A stretch of 64,000 nucleotides of DNA from the NCBI GenBank assembly GCA_963662155.1, contig OY759262.1, positions 12,542,782 through 12,606,781 on the forward strand. The letters are read 5' to 3'. The stretch comes from Lamellibrachia columna (taxonomy: Eukaryota; Annelida; Polychaeta; Sabellida; Siboglinidae). Below are positions 22,978-36,926 of this stretch, piece after piece. The translations under genes and the position numbers were made by a program. Below the pieces are notes generated by a model, which was given only the letters and a program-made list of their open reading frames with translations, was not told the origin of the DNA and made no database searches. The number at the start of each line of letters is the position of its first letter. Position 1 is the stretch's first letter.

Positions 22978-23295
22978 AATAAGACTGCCATTCAAGGCAA
23001 AGACCCAGATGGCAAGTGGACAAGGAAGCCATTGGCTTATCGAGAGTCCAACAGTTTTGCATCTTTGTGTAACCCGCCCTCCTGAGATATTTGTCAATTT
23101 TGTTCTTAAACATATTCACACTGCTAGCACTTACGCAATCTGTAGATAATCTGTTCCATTCATTTATCGTCCTCTGTGAGAATTAGAACTTTCTGATATC
23201 CAATCTATACTGATCCTTCACTGGTGACACCTCATGTCCTCTTGTTCTACTATCTTTCTTAAGTGAGAACAAAATGTTTATCAATATTTTTTAAA
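22978..23295 (-). mobile_element. CR1 LINE 3'-end fragment
   Basis: The reverse complement aligns with 16210-16525 of the longer CR1 copy: the coding wording for GSRTRGH, the GGGCTACACA region, CCAATGGCTTCCTTGTCCAC and a GTCTTATTAAATCTTGTTAAA tail. It is 5'-truncated as is usual for LINE insertions. Confidence 0.85.
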
Positions 23296-25839
23296 AGCTC
23301 TAAGTTGGAAGTATCGTTTTCCACACAGGATAAATCTGCTGGAATCCCACCCTGCTTCTGGCTCAAAGCCCAGCTGAAACATAATTGGAAATGTTACGTC
23401 TTATTGCGTGTGCTATCAACCTGCTACACTGCAGACACACCACGTGCCTGTGCATGCTTTGTGCAGTAAGCCAGCAGTCTTAACACTGGTTGAATTAATT
23501 CACTTTTTTGTTTGCTGGCTCGCTGGCAGCAGACGCATATTTATGTCTTGTGATGCCACCATGCATTTAATGGTCATCAGGCTTTGTAACACAGTGGGAG
23601 AGCATCTGCAACTGGGGTTTGAATACCGTAATTGTTGTTTTAAAAACCTGGACAGCTCTGTTCGCTCCACTTTGCCTGAGTTCACTCAACTGTATGACAT
23701 AAGTAACTGGCTATAGCTTATGTGAACAAACAGAGTCTGTGCAATGAATTCATCGTGACTGAATGGTGTTTGAGCAAACAGTTCTGACGGGGGTGAAGTG
23801 TAAAGTGCTTACATTTGTGCTAGAGAACAAGAAATGCACTGTATCAGAACCATACTACTATTATCCACCTTCCTGACAGGAGAGTCAACCACCAGAGGGG
23901 GTTTGATAACTTAGCCAGCCACACCTAGATTCCTTCCTTTCACCCACAACCGTGATTCCCTAATATTATCGCTGATGCTGTGATGCTATTTATGATGAAT
24001 CGTCGACATTTGTTCTGAATTGTGTTGGTAGTTGTTAACAGAATAAACGAGCACAAAAGTGTTAGCACTATACGATAACAAATGGTACAGCTAAGAATGG
24101 AATTAGAACAGGAGATGTCAATAGTTTACTGACAATTTATTGAACATGAATTTTGCAGAATTTATATTTTTTTTACTCAATGCTTGATATCTTGTAGCAG
24201 AGGAACTTGGTCAGTCCTTTGTACTTGATGTTATCTAGATAGCCCTTTGTGTGTCGAGACAGTCATCTTGTCATCTAGAGCCTGATAATTTGTACACCAA
24301 CGCATCTGCAGATAAGTACTTCCTCAGCAGAACAAAACAAGCTTACCAACTGCAGCGAAAACATGCAAATTAACTACTATATGTAATACCAGACAGAGTA
24401 ACCTTAGGGCAAGAAGTATTTTGAGAGGGTTGCTTTGTTACTTCGGACTTGGGGTATTTTCAAAGGGTCACCTCATTACAGTGTTATTGAGTGCATTACT
24501 AATGATAAATCGGGGCCAGCTTTGCATAAATGCTTTGTTGTCAGAATCACAAAAGAATACTAAACATCTTGTTTTCACAATATGCCTGACCTCTTCACTG
24601 GTTCTAAATGTACAACACAGAGGCCTTAATCTGTTGTTATTGGAGCTAATTAAAAAAATTGGTTTGCCTAAACATATCCATGTCTTAGTAAATTAACTTG
24701 AAGAACATTTTACCTAGCTTGAACCCAGAAAGTTAGTGATAAATAAAGTGTATGATATGATAAACATTGCATTTTAGTAGTTTGGAATAGAAAATTAGTT
24801 ATTTGGAATAGCACAATGAATGTAAATACTAACGTATGCAATTAAAGGCATTTTGTAAATAACACACATGAACAAGATGAGAACACTGTCGCTAAATTGC
24901 CTTAAAATATTTCAATTGTGACATTTCTGTTTTACCAGAAACCAACACCGTTAGCTTTTGGCATAGTTTTTACTGTTCAGTTATTTTGCAAGGAATTTAA
25001 TCTGCTTTGATTAAAAAAGTTAATTTATGTTTTTGCGATATCCATATCAGGAATAATGCAGTTTGTATAATGAGTATCCCATTAGATATCGAACAAGGAG
25101 TCTTGTTGAAACATCATCCCGTACACAAACATCATTGTTGCCAAACAATGTTAATACATGTATATTTAAATCAGTGTAAGTCATCCACTTGATGTTTAGG
25201 AATGGTTGTTTAACAAACGTCTTCAGTTTCGTCACCAATCATTTTGCCACTACGTTTCACAGCAGACAACACCAGCCTGTTTGCTCGCCTTTTTCATTGT
25301 CAAATTCTGCACTGGTGTAATGTTGCAATGTTGGTGCGTGCGTCTGTTGTGTCGTAATTTACCATACTCTACGTTGCTTCAAGTATGTGTACGCCTTTTT
25401 TCTAGTCGTCATTACATTGAACTTGCCTTCTTAGAAACACGGCAGGCAGCAGAGAAATGGTGTATTGTCCCCATAGCAAGCGTGCCGTAAATTATGCAGA
25501 TTTACACAATAAATTGCGCAACTTGTCCCTACATCTAACATGCGTAATTACGCTTTACACTGTAGGTGTGAATTGACTGGATGTATGGAGTCTTTCATGC
25601 CACCAGCAGCAGCAGGTGCATCAGCATTGTATTTGTGTTGCTGTTATTTTTGCGGTTAACACATTATTTATAAAGGTGGTAAAATACATTACAACCAAAG
25701 AGGCCTTATTTGTTTTTCTTTCATACATGAATTCATCGATTCATTAATCCCAGTATAAATAGATAAAAGGTTGCATGCATTCTAATATATAGCAGTATCC
25801 AGTCAGAACGACCACCCAAATGGAATGACATTTCACGCA
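23296..25839. other. No gene seen; CTCF-like site near 23892
   Basis: AT-rich sequence with chance reading frames below 105 codons and no recognisable domain. CCACCAGAGGGG at 23892 is one base off the bilaterian CTCF core. Confidence 0.35.
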
Positions 25840-25970
25840 CTGGCAGACCTCTTAATTTGAACAGTAACTCAACTTTTATGGGAATCATTCAGCCATGCTG
25901 CAGTTACTGCAAAAAGGCTACTAACTTACATAATTTAATCATTGTCCATTGTCAAGTATACGTGTGTTCA
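25840..25970 (+). repeat. Dispersed repeat, copy 1 (unclassified)
   Basis: Shares an AACTCAACTT, then CATTCAGCCAYG, then AGTTACTGC, then TTCAGCTGAGTG series with 46430-46530. The middle block recurs inverted at 63018-63056. It is diverged and may be a SINE or MITE body. Confidence 0.5.
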
Positions 25971-28900
25971 GCTGAGTGTTCATTGAAAGAATCAATTAAG
26001 TCTTCTCTTTAATACTGATAAATTTATGAGTTCAGATGCTATGGGAATTTTGGTTGTGTGTCCAACATCAAGGAATGTGTGCTACATTAGGGATAAAGCC
26101 ATGATCTTGGAGAAAGTGTTCATTTTTTTACACCATTATCATCTTAGCACATCAGTTGAAGCGCATGTTGTATGTTGCATTCTGGGAGTTTCACAGGTCA
26201 ACTATGATTTATGAAAACACTGGCCTTTGAAATGTGGGATTTTAATAAATCTCAATGTTTTGTTTTATAAATTATAAGCATGTCCAAGAAATAATTCTGT
26301 GCTGCAAACTGTCACAATGGCCTGCAGAATGTTCAAAAAAGAAAGTACATCCACCTATATGAAACGGTTATAAAACCTGGTTAATGTATGAGTATAATGT
26401 AAATACATTCTGGTGCTATCTGGTAAAAATCCACAGCAATGGTGCATGTATATGCCGATGGGGATGCAGATATTTTATAAATTCAACATTCTGGTGCATT
26501 TGCTGTATAATTTGTACATTGCTTCGTTTAAAGAAACTCCTCACTTTGGCTTATTGCATCAGGAACTCTGAAAATTTTTTGGTGAAACGGGGGTCACAAG
26601 AACCAAACAACCCCAATTAAGGATCTACCCCCTGTGTCTTTTAAACTGGTTTCTGTGAAAGAACTCTGCCCACCTGTGCTTGTTTATTTACTCGTGGAAA
26701 TAGTTAGCATTCTCAGCCTTTGGTTACGGGAGTAGCTTGGGTGTGTTCTTGCTGTGGTATAGGGACAGCCCTTGTTAACTTTGTTTAGAACAACATCACG
26801 GCACGCAAGTACACTCTGTGGGTGTTCCAATAAAGCAGTCTAACAGGCACAGATTTTACAGACATTTATGTGTGTCATACTTGAAGATACCCGAACTTAT
26901 TGTAGTTTGGTCAGTGCAAAAACTGACTATACAATTTGTTAAATTATGATTCGATTGTAAGTGTTGTTTCCGCCGACCAATGAAACGGTTGTGTTTCACT
27001 GATACTGATCAGCCGGGCAGACAGATGAGTTCTAACATCAGACTGACATGTTCATTCCCTTTTACAGTGAATGAAAAGAACCGTTTCTTCATCTAATATA
27101 GCAGGATGTTTGTTGATTTTATGAGCATTATCTGAATGGTAATGTAGAATCCACATCAGGTGCATAGATCTTTCCCGAAACAGTAAGACTCTATACAGAG
27201 AGAATAAGAACCTGTCGAGATGTTGTGTGTTTTGTATGACCCCTGGGCACGAAGAGGATAAGTCAGTTAAAAAGATGTGTCTAGATATGCATCTTATCTT
27301 TCTCACAGCATTGATGTATAAAACCAGGGTTGCGATTGGATCTTCAGTGTGCTTGATATCCCCGGAGTGTCGACAAAGGTGCGACTGTTCACCTGGGTAC
27401 ACCTGAAGCATTCGAACCACTTGCTTGGCATTAGTTAATGCAGGTAGCTTACCATTAGTTAGCCTGATAACATCTAATCCCTGACATACCACTCCCATTA
27501 GCCAAACTGCCTTTCCGTTTGATTACATAAACGGATCACCACATGAGCCTCTATGAAACAGATGTATGGCGTTCCTGAAATGCCATGAACATGGCAGGTG
27601 TTCACACTTTGAGGTGGTTGTTGTTCATACACGTTCACTTTGAGTCACACCTGATGGTGTTTGTTGTTATGTCTGCAAATAATGGCACACAGGTATGTCG
27701 TTCCTAGAAGTCTGTGGTCTACCGCCAGTGCTAATTTCTAGGACTTGTCAGGAAGTGGTTAATTGAACATCCGTCTGCTGTTGACATTTACAAATTGTGA
27801 ACATTCTGTGCAGAATAAAAACTGTTTCCTGGTGGGATTATGTTGTTGTGCACTTGCTAGATCTCAATCTAGATGTTGGTAGATCTGGCAAGACGAGGGA
27901 AACACAACTTTCTTCTGGATGTTGTACTGTGGCGGAGGGTTTATGAAGCTTTCTCATGTCACGTTTATTTTTTCTTTCAGTCTTTGTTTTTACCTTGGTG
28001 TTTTTCATTCTAAATAAATTTTTTTGCAGTCAGTGCCATCCATGTGCATTCATGGCACTGTGCATGCGTGTGTGCGCGTGTGCATGTTGGCATGTTCTTC
28101 CATCCGTCTGTGTACCTGTCTGTAACAACAGTGGGTAGATTCACTCATGCAGCACAGCGCATGACTACTGTGATATCATCATGGATGCTTTATAATACTT
28201 TTATGCTAATATAACTTATTTATTGATAGATTTTACATCTTTGTTAGGCATCCACTATTTTAATCATATAGCACCATCATGCTTAGTGTAGCCATAATTG
28301 ACGCACAATCCATTTCAGTTAAAATTGCAAACCCACGTGATTTACATGATCGATGATCTTTGATGTTACGCCCATAAAAATTACCCTATAAAGTTTACAA
28401 AAAAGGATTACAACCACTATAATTTGCCTGCTGATTTTTTTACTAACTATCAATCTGCCCATAGTTCAGTTTGATAATAACCATCAATAGTTAAAATTAG
28501 GATTCCTTTAAATTACTGTTGAATGGCATTGCATCGTCACATTGAATATTGTGATGCACCCGTAGTATCACCCATAATTATGATGATATATGACATGATG
28601 CAGAGAGAATGCTGCCAGCAGGCATCAGTGCCATGGAGACTTCTGGTTAATTCCTCTGATCTGTCTCTACACTGCACCTCTATAGTAATTACACCTGACA
28701 CAGTCCCAGCCTCTGGCTGCTCCTGTCCTGACAGGCTAAATGCTCCCAGTAACTGATCTCACTCAGCAATTGGACCCACATTGCCAGAATTGCATTTCAA
28801 CAGCTTGAATGGTCAGTTAATTGGTATGGTCAGTGGAGCTGGCAAGTTAATTTTGCTGGTTAAATTTGACCTGCAGAGTTGTTTATTTGCACTGAGCCTG

Positions 28901-29667
28901 GTTTCCAGAACATGGGGGGGTGTGGATGGTATACTATGGTCTCTGGTCAAGTCAATTTTGATGTGGTGTTTGATATGGATTCTTCAACCAGTTTTCTTTA
29001 TAATGATCTTACCTTTTTGTTAATGAAATTGCCTTTTTGAGTACTCTTAAACAGTGTTAATGTTTAGAGTTGTTTGATATTTTGGTCTATCAAAGCTGAT
29101 GGTTGAATCCCTAATTTATATAAACATTTATTATATAACCAGAACTTTGGCCGTGCCAAAATGTCAAACCAAGATAATCACCTCCCAGGCTTCAGTGGTC
29201 ACCCTGGTGGCACTCTTATGCAACGTATCACCTTCACTACCATCAAATGACCTTGATGGTAACTGGTGATTGGGTGGTTGATTGGGTTGCTCGTGTCCTG
29301 AGGACCATGTAACTCTCCTGTCTCTGGCATTATTTGGCCTCACTACCCTCAGATCTGTGGACAACAATTCTGAGTAAAACCATTTCTGGGAAGAAAGTTT
29401 TTCTGGGAAGAAGCTGCCTTCTGGTAACCCAATAATGAGTAATTACACTGCATGCACTATATACATCACCTCCATTTGCACCAGCTTGACATGGTTGGTT
29501 TGTGAACAAATGTGTTGTTTTACACGTTAACTGTAAAAACAAAGTCGGTATATGTTAGACAGTGACAGCATTGCAAACCATTCTGATATTGATTCAAAAC
29601 TGCAGAAGTGCATTATGATTCATTGTTAGTTGACTATCACGTAGATTATGGTTATGTGTATAGTAAG
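25971..29667. other. No supported gene
   Basis: The longest reading frame is 148 codons on the minus strand at 27052-27498, beginning with an ATG. It matches no family I recognise, and its length is about what chance gives in a window this size. No promoter or splice context strengthens it. Confidence 0.35.
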
Positions 29668-30426
29668 TATAACTTGGATGAATACTACAGATACAGAAAG
29701 TATAACTTGGATGAATACTACAGATACAGAAAGTATAACTTGGATGAATACTACAGATACAGAAAGTATAACTTGGATGAATACTACAGATACAGAAAGT
29801 ATAACTTGGATGAATACTACAGATACAGAAAGTATAACTTGGATGAATACTACAGATACAGAAAGTATAACTTGGATGAATACTACAGATACAGAAAGTA
29901 TAACTTGGATGAATACTACAGATACAGAAAGTATAACTTGGATGAATACTACAGATACAGAAAGTATAACTTGGATGAATACTACAGATACAGAAAGTAT
30001 AACTTGGATGAATACTACAGATACAGAAAGTATAACTTGGATGAATACTACAGATACAGAAAGTATAACTTGGATGAATACTACAGATACAGAAAGTATA
30101 ACTTGGATGAATACTACAGATACAGAAAGTATAACTTGGATGAATACTACAGATACAGAAAGTATAACTTGGTTGAATACTACAGATACAGAGAGTATAA
30201 CTTGGATGAATACTACAGATACAGAGAGTATAACTTGGATGAATACTACAGATACAGAGAGTATAACTTGGATGAATACTACAGATACAGAAAGTATAAC
30301 TTGGATGAATACTACAGATACAGAAAGTATAACTTGGATGAATACTACAGATACAGAAAGTATAACTTGGTTGAATACTACAGATACAGAAAGTATAACT
30401 TGGATGAATACTACAGATACAGAAAG
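29668..30426 (+). repeat. 33-bp minisatellite, exactly 23 copies
   Basis: Unit starts TATAACTTGGATGAATACTA and ends CAGATACAGAAAG; 759 bases is exactly 23 units with no length change. Substitutions are few: GAAAG to GAGAG in three consecutive units and GGATGAA to GGTTGAA in two. The unit length is a multiple of three without stops in two forward frames and one reverse frame, so frames of 278 to 299 codons arise on both strands. No homology or gene structure supports translation. Confidence 0.97.
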
Positions 30427-30505
30427 CGAACAGGAGAGATATAAACAGAAAACACAACTTTTTCCATTATGTGAAAATCTGACAATTTTAATACCTTATA
30501 CTTGG

Positions 30506-30546
30506 ACAATACAATACAATACAATACAATACAATACAATACAATA
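30506..30546. repeat. (AATAC)n microsatellite
   Basis: About eight AATAC pentamers followed by TTTATTCATCCGACC. The ACAATACTTTATT context resembles the reverse complement of a retroposon 3' end, which is an inference only. Confidence 0.9.
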
Positions 30547-32290
30547 ATACTTTATTCATCCGACCAGAAAATGAGTGCCAATCGACACTTACGACTGATG
30601 TTGAATGAATATTTTTATTTTTTGTGTGATGTTAGCTGGTTATTTGATTGGTGTTATCTTTGACACAAGTTCACTCACTACATTAAGTGCCACTTTCATG
30701 GCTGCTGCATCTCACACAGGTCGTTTGTGTCAGGGGTGTTGTTTCATTGTGTTATAAGACCATTGCTAGTCTTAAAAACAGCAGAGGCAAATTTCCACAA
30801 TGTACCACCAATTGTGCTTTTACATACAAAAAGGCTGTTCGATACTATATGTTATAGTGCCTAAGCAAACAACTTTTGCCAGCAGGTAATGTTCAATTTA
30901 AAACGACCTTTTTCATTGTTTGAAACAAATTACTGTGACGTCATATTTCAAACTTTAAAAACCACAAAGTTTTATTCAGACCTGGTGCAAAGTTTCACAA
31001 ACAGGATTCATGCAGCCAGTAGCATTAGACATAAGAGACTTTTGCTGAGGGGAGCACGCCCGCACATACACACACAGGCGCGCATGCACGGGCACATACA
31101 CACTTGAAAAATGACTGAATCAGAGTCTTTCCAACAGAAGGCCTGTCATTTTTAATGAGATGATCAATCATGCTAAACACCCAGACCACATTACAGCTGT
31201 TGACACACACACTAGGCTGTCCCTAGACCTGCAAAAAGAGTCTGGAGCAAAAGGTGTGTCCATCTAGTATTATATAACCACAAACCCTTGAATCACAATG
31301 CAGCCTTGTTGCTCTTCGAATTTAACAAACGTACCTACTTCAGTTGGGTGGGACGACGCATGTATGCAGACTGTTTCATAAACCAAGTTCCAATGTGGAC
31401 AGATCCAGTCTCAATGTATCAATACCCCCTTTGTAGCTCTTCCCCCACACGCCCTCGCCCCCGTGTAATTGTAACCAGCAGCAGTTGGTGCAGGTGTACA
31501 CTTTAAACGAGCACTTGACAATCTCGTAAAACAACAAGACATACAACTGTATTTAGTTAACGTTTTTTGTATGTGTAAAAAACCGAGTTGTCCTTTTGTG
31601 GTCCGCCAGACAACGTGTCATTGTATTGGTCGTTGCCCGAGTGCCTTGTTTCTTTATTAGTTACGGGCTGCAACGGCTGTCTGGCAGGAAACAGTTCCGT
31701 GCACCTGCCTTGTTTCTTGCAGGTGCATCCAACATTGCTGAGTTATGTCAAGGTTGAACACTAGTTGGACAGGCTGCTTTGTGTTACCCATTTGGTCATG
31801 CTTTTAGTGTCGTCATTAACATTCCTTCCAGCTCTTCATATTTTATCCGTCTGCATTCTCGTGGGGCTGGTTTGGGTGGGTAGATTGTTTTAGCTGTGAC
31901 TAATTAGTCTTGTTCTGAAGCTTGTTTAGTAGTTGTCATTGTCTGCAAATCTCTGTGGTATTGCTCACACAAGACACAATGTTTATGATTAATAATAGTT
32001 ATTGCATTTCTGTTCAGATGCGGATGCTGAGTTTTTAATCACAGTAATATAACTGTTTCTTATCATTTATACAGCTGCATGTCCCAAGAGATGTGTTGTA
32101 ATATTATTTATAGGAAATAATAAGAATTTTAAATTACCAACCTTATGAGGCATTTATAACCAAACTGGTTGAGATTAATTGTTCTCTAGTGTATTCCAGT
32201 TTATATTGTCAATGTACTGTTGAAATTTACAATGTACTGTTGAAATTTATTTCACTTGTTTTTTGTTGAAGGTGATGAAGACGCTCAGCA
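30547..32290. other. No gene seen
   Basis: Contains a full TGACGTCA at 30936-30943 and CA-rich sequence at 31060-31110. Nothing coding or RNA-like is recognised. Confidence 0.35.
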
Positions 32291-33188
32291 GATGTTACAC
32301 AGTCGTGGCCATTAAAACACACTAGACACAGTCAACATCAGATGTTACACAGTCGTGGCCATTAAAACACACTAGACACAGTCAACATCAGATGTTACAC
32401 AGTCGTGGCCGTTAAAACACACTAGACACAGTCAACATCAGATGTTACACAGTCGTGGCCATTAAAACACACTAGACACAGTCAACATTGGATGTTACAC
32501 AGTCGTGGCCATTAAAACACACTAGACACAGTCAACATCAGATGTTACACAGTCGTGGCCATTAAAACACACTAGACACAGTCAACATCGGATGTTACAC
32601 AGTCGTGGCCATTAAAACACACTAGACACAGTCAACATCAGATGTTACACAGCCGTGGCCGTTAAAACACACTAGACACAGTCAACATCAGATGTTACAC
32701 AGTCGTGGCCATTAAAACACACTAGACACAGTCAACATCAGATGTTACACAGTCGTTGACATTAAAACACACTAGACACAGTCAACATTGGATGTTACAC
32801 AGTCGTGGCCGTTAAAACACTAGACACAGTCAACATCGGATGTTACACAGTCGTGGCTGTTAAAACACACTAGACACAGTCAACATCGGATGTTACATAT
32901 TCGTGGCCGTTAAAACACACTAGACACAGTCAACATCGGATGTTACACAGTCGTGGACTTTAAAACACACTAGACACAGTCAACATCAGATGTTACACAT
33001 TCGTGGCCATTAAAACACACTAGACACAGTCAACATCAGATGTTACACAGTCGTGGCCGTTAAAACACACTAGACACAGTCAACAGCAGATGTTACACAG
33101 TCGTGGCCATTAAAACACACTAGACATAGTCAACATCAGATGTTACACAGTCGTGGCCGTTAAAACACACTAGACACAGTCAACATCA
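32291..33188 (+). repeat. 50-bp minisatellite, 18 copies
   Basis: Unit begins GATGTTACACAGTCGTGGCC and continues with TTAAAACACACTAGACACAG. 898 bases equals 18 units with one AC deletion near 32817. Main variants are GGCCATT or GGCCGTT and CATCAG or CATCGG. Confidence 0.97.
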
Positions 33189-33524
33189 GATGCAGCAGAC
33201 ATACGTTTTGTACTTTTTTGCCACCTCATGAAATTAACCACATTTTAGAAGAACGGGTTTGCACATTGGGACACATTTTAACATGGTGACAGCTAATTTT
33301 TATACATTGTATGTTAAACGAATTAGATTTTCTAACATGTTAACTACATTCAGATATATGAAGATGGATTATTTAATAGTAAACAATGTGAACACAGTTG
33401 CAATTTGATACAAACTACAAGTTGAGTAAGATGAAGGTAAACAAAGTGACTGATACAGGAATAGCTGCTAATAGTTATTTTAGGAAGTGTATGTAACAGG
33501 AATAGAACTGTGACACGAAGACCG
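33189..33524. other. No gene seen
   Basis: AT-rich spacer between the 50-bp and 95-bp arrays. Confidence 0.4.
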
Positions 33525-33905
33525 GTATAAACAGGTCATGGTAACACTTGTATGAACATTCATGTGTCAGCCAATGATGCTTGAGTTGTGTCATCAGCAG
33601 TGTTCCATATGTACCGTATAGACAGGACATGGTAACACTTGTATGAACATTCATGTGTCAGCCATACAATGATGCTTGAGTTGTGTCATCAGCAGTGTTC
33701 CATATGTACCGTATAGACAGGACATGGTAACACTTGTATGAACATTCATGTGTCAGCCATACAATGATGCTTGTGTTGTGTCATCAGCAGTGTTCCATAT
33801 GTACCGTATAGACAGGACATGGTAACACTTGTATGAACATTCATGTGTCAGCCATACAATGATGCTTGTGTTGTGTCATCAGCACTGTTCCATGTGTACG
33901 GATAC
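33525..33905 (+). repeat. 95-bp tandem repeat, about 4 copies
   Basis: Unit starts GACAGGACATGGTAACACTT and includes ATGTGTCAGCCATACAATGA and GTGTTCCATATGTACCGTAT. Successive units start at 33621, 33716 and 33811. The first copy is diverged and lacks the CATACA segment. Confidence 0.93.
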
Positions 33906-34882
33906 TTTGTGAATCCACATTATCTTGATAGTAATTGTATTCTTTGTTGTTTTTAGCTTGCTAGCTTGGTGGTTTTGTAAAACTGTTATTGGCAGCAGAA
34001 GGATTGGTAACGGACATTCATTGTAATTATGGTCAGCTAGTTTTTAAGATGATTGCAAGAGGTGTTTCATCGCCAGTTAGTGGATCAAGATGGAACACTT
34101 CAGATGCTGCCATCTGAGGCAACAACAATTCAGAAGGGCGACTAACTGATAAATTAGCCAGTACTAGTTCCATCATTTTGTACCTGGTTACTGCTTTGTA
34201 TGTCCAATGGTACTTTGTATGTCCAATGGTACTTCATTTTGTTAAGGTGCCTCATAAATCCATATATCATTTATTGTTCTGCCTTCAGCCAGACAGCGAA
34301 CCTCGCGTAGTGTGAATCAGATTCTTCAAATGTAACTTCTCTGTCTTTGATGTATTAAAAATAAGGTAAACCATCATCAGAAAGAAAAAACATCATTTCA
34401 GCTTCATACCACATTTCTATGAGGCATAAGTTTCACAAGACAACTTAAGATTTAACAAGACAAGAGCATGTACATGTTTAATAAATGTAACATTCATATT
34501 CGTATGATGACTGAGATGACTAGAATATTCAATGTGTTGTGTCGATCATATGTGTAATGAGTACAAAGTAAAAAGCAAGCAAAATTGATTCACACCTGCT
34601 CTACTCTCGGAAAGTGTCACTCACTGTTTCATATTAAGCTCCCGACAGCCAGGAATCTACCCAGCAACTGTAGAATACCATTTCTCCTTACAAACCAATT
34701 GTAGATATACTGAGTGCTACAGAATATGTGTAACTGTTTCGTTCGTTTGCACCTTTGGATGTAGGCCTACAGTGAAAATATGCGAGCGGGACGCCACGCG
34801 CGCATGCGCCCACACACTATCGCCCAACGTAACACATCGGGTGACGTTTGTACCGGCTTCGAGGTTCAGGAGTCCCATGTCT
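33906..34882. other. No gene seen
   Basis: Nothing beyond a short duplication at 34200-34235 (TACTTTGTATGTCCAATGG twice). Confidence 0.35.
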
Positions 34883-35333
34883 GGGCACGGACCACAGTCA
34901 GAATCCATCCGCCATTACATACATAAAGAATCCCAAGGAAAAAATTCATTGTGCAGATAGGGTTTATTTGTTAGAGCAGAAATTGTGTGGATGAGGGAGT
35001 GAAGTGATGTTCTTGTGCACAGTAGCATCTAAGCTTTGAAATGATGCCATTTTTCATTAGGTATACCAGTTGCGTAAGGACACAGTGGCTGTTAGGCAGG
35101 ATGTACTCATACTTTGGAAACTGGTATTTCATGGCAGAAATGCAGGGGCATCATGCTTTGAAGCAATTTGTGCGAAAAGGAGGTGTCATTTTCACGAATT
35201 TTACACACCAGGTGTCTTAGTGGGTCTGTCATTTTCTGTGAATTTAAAAAAAAAATTGTAGGATAAATTTTCAATGTAGGCACAAGAATGTTATAATGGT
35301 CGTCTATGGGAAAAGTGACTGTGGTCCGTGCCC
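34883..35333. mobile_element. TIR element, copy 1 (451 bp)
   Basis: Starts GGGCACGGACCACAGTC and ends with its exact reverse complement. About 97 percent similar by eye to 38863-39316, differing by small indels. Non-coding, so a MITE. Flanking bases do not form an obvious target duplication, so the superfamily is not assigned. Confidence 0.85.
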
Positions 35334-35361
35334 AATATGAAATTTTGACTGGCTTGTTACC

Positions 35362-36926
35362 AAGGCAACGCATCGTGGTAAAACAAGCATGGATGACATT
35401 TTTTGTGAGAAAATATAGGTGGAGAATCAAGTTTAACACTGTCTTGTCAAGAAATTGCAGTTGCATGTTATGGACTGGGTGTTTTAAAGCATATTGTATA
35501 GGCTAGCTAGCCCAGTATGGTGTCATGTGTGAAATTTCCAGCTGGGAAATGGAAGACAGTTCTTGTATATAGATTAATGTATATGCTACACCATAATTTA
35601 TCAAAGATTCCTAGACATCTAAGTTGTACCATATTTGCAATGTCAGCTTGTGTGTTAATCCACAGCATATAATACTGGAGCCACGGCATGTAAACAACAA
35701 AAGAAGACAGTGTGTGAGAGAGCAGCATTGTTTTGGTCACGGTCATTACCCCCAGTGTATTTAGAAATTGTGCAGTTGAACAGGTGAGAGACAAATCAAT
35801 CAATTAATTAAGCCAGTCTTATCATTACTCACCAGTTTGTGTTTTTGCATGCTCAGCTGCTTGCCTGTCTGTCTGTGTGTCCATGCTTCATTGTGCTCGC
35901 AGGGCTATGAGGTAATCCTCTCTTGAACTCTCCTCACATACATGTGGGGGGAGTGTGTGGCACACTTCCACCTTTACTAATCGGAGCTTTGCTTGTCACC
36001 AATTTCAACAGTAGAGAGTCCCCCGCTCCATAATTCAACCTGTCAATGGCTGCACAGGCACGTCTCTTGACATTGCGACTGAAGTTCACATTTTTTGGTA
36101 GAGAAGCACTCAACCCTCTGTTCAGGCCATCATTTCGGTTTGTGTTAAGACACAGTTTTGTTAACGCTAGTGCATTTCCCCCTTATCTTAGTTGCAGAAT
36201 CTTTCTCAGTGTAATCCTGTCTCTACTGGTCATGTTGAGATAGTGGAGAGTACCTGTCTGCAGGTACATTGATTTTTTCCACCAGTTTCCTTTCCCACCT
36301 GTGCAGGCTATAGAGGAGTACCTGCATATCTTGCAGTCACCTCCATAGCAATCCAATGTCAATGCTGCTGTGCAGTTATCATGCCCTGGACAGGTGACAT
36401 CAAATCCTCTCCTTCAAAGTGAAGCCCCCAAGGTGCACAATTTATTCTGTATGTGTAGAACCACAATATCCTGGCACAGTGTGCCCCTTCTGAAAGCCAC
36501 ATCTCTCATTTTTGGCTATTTGGAACTTCCCCACACCTTCACTTTTCCTCTCCATGCTGATATCTGTATCAGAGTCAAAAACTTTTACTATCTGACTGAT
36601 CTGGGAGCAATCTGTCCAACTGACATTTAAGCAATGGCCATAATTTTAGTGGGGTAGACCACTTGTCTGTCATGCTGCACAGCTATTGGCTGAGAAAATA
36701 CCACAATGTAGATTCTGAATAGAATTTACAACCTCCTGTAGTTGAAATCTGAGCAAAAAGTAGGCTTATCATCACTGTAGTTTCAACAGTAGACACTCAA
36801 AAGCCCCAAACAGGCAGCATCCTGTTCTATCTCGTTGACAGGCAGTTGGCACCTTCAGTGACTTGAAATTGAGTCATCCGTGTCAGAAATGCCAAATGTT
36901 CACATGGAAACTTGTCAGATATATAG
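35362..36926 (+). repeat. 1565-bp tandem duplication, unit A
   Basis: Runs from AAGGCAACGCATCGTGG to GTCAGATATATAG and is repeated directly as 36927-38491. All reading frames in the two units give the same peptides, so identity is very high. No gene was recognised within the unit. Confidence 0.95.

Noticed and set aside
27052..27498. 148-codon minus-strand frame
   Set aside because: Longest non-repeat frame outside MGME1 and the LINE, but near the chance maximum, with no recognisable domain.
29594..30547. Tyr/Arg-rich and Thr-rich proteins of almost 300 residues
   Set aside because: Product of the 33-bp minisatellite; three overlapping frames on two strands cannot all be genes and none has support.
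29668..33905. CRISPR array
   Set aside because: Repeats are contiguous, with no unique spacers, in an animal genome.
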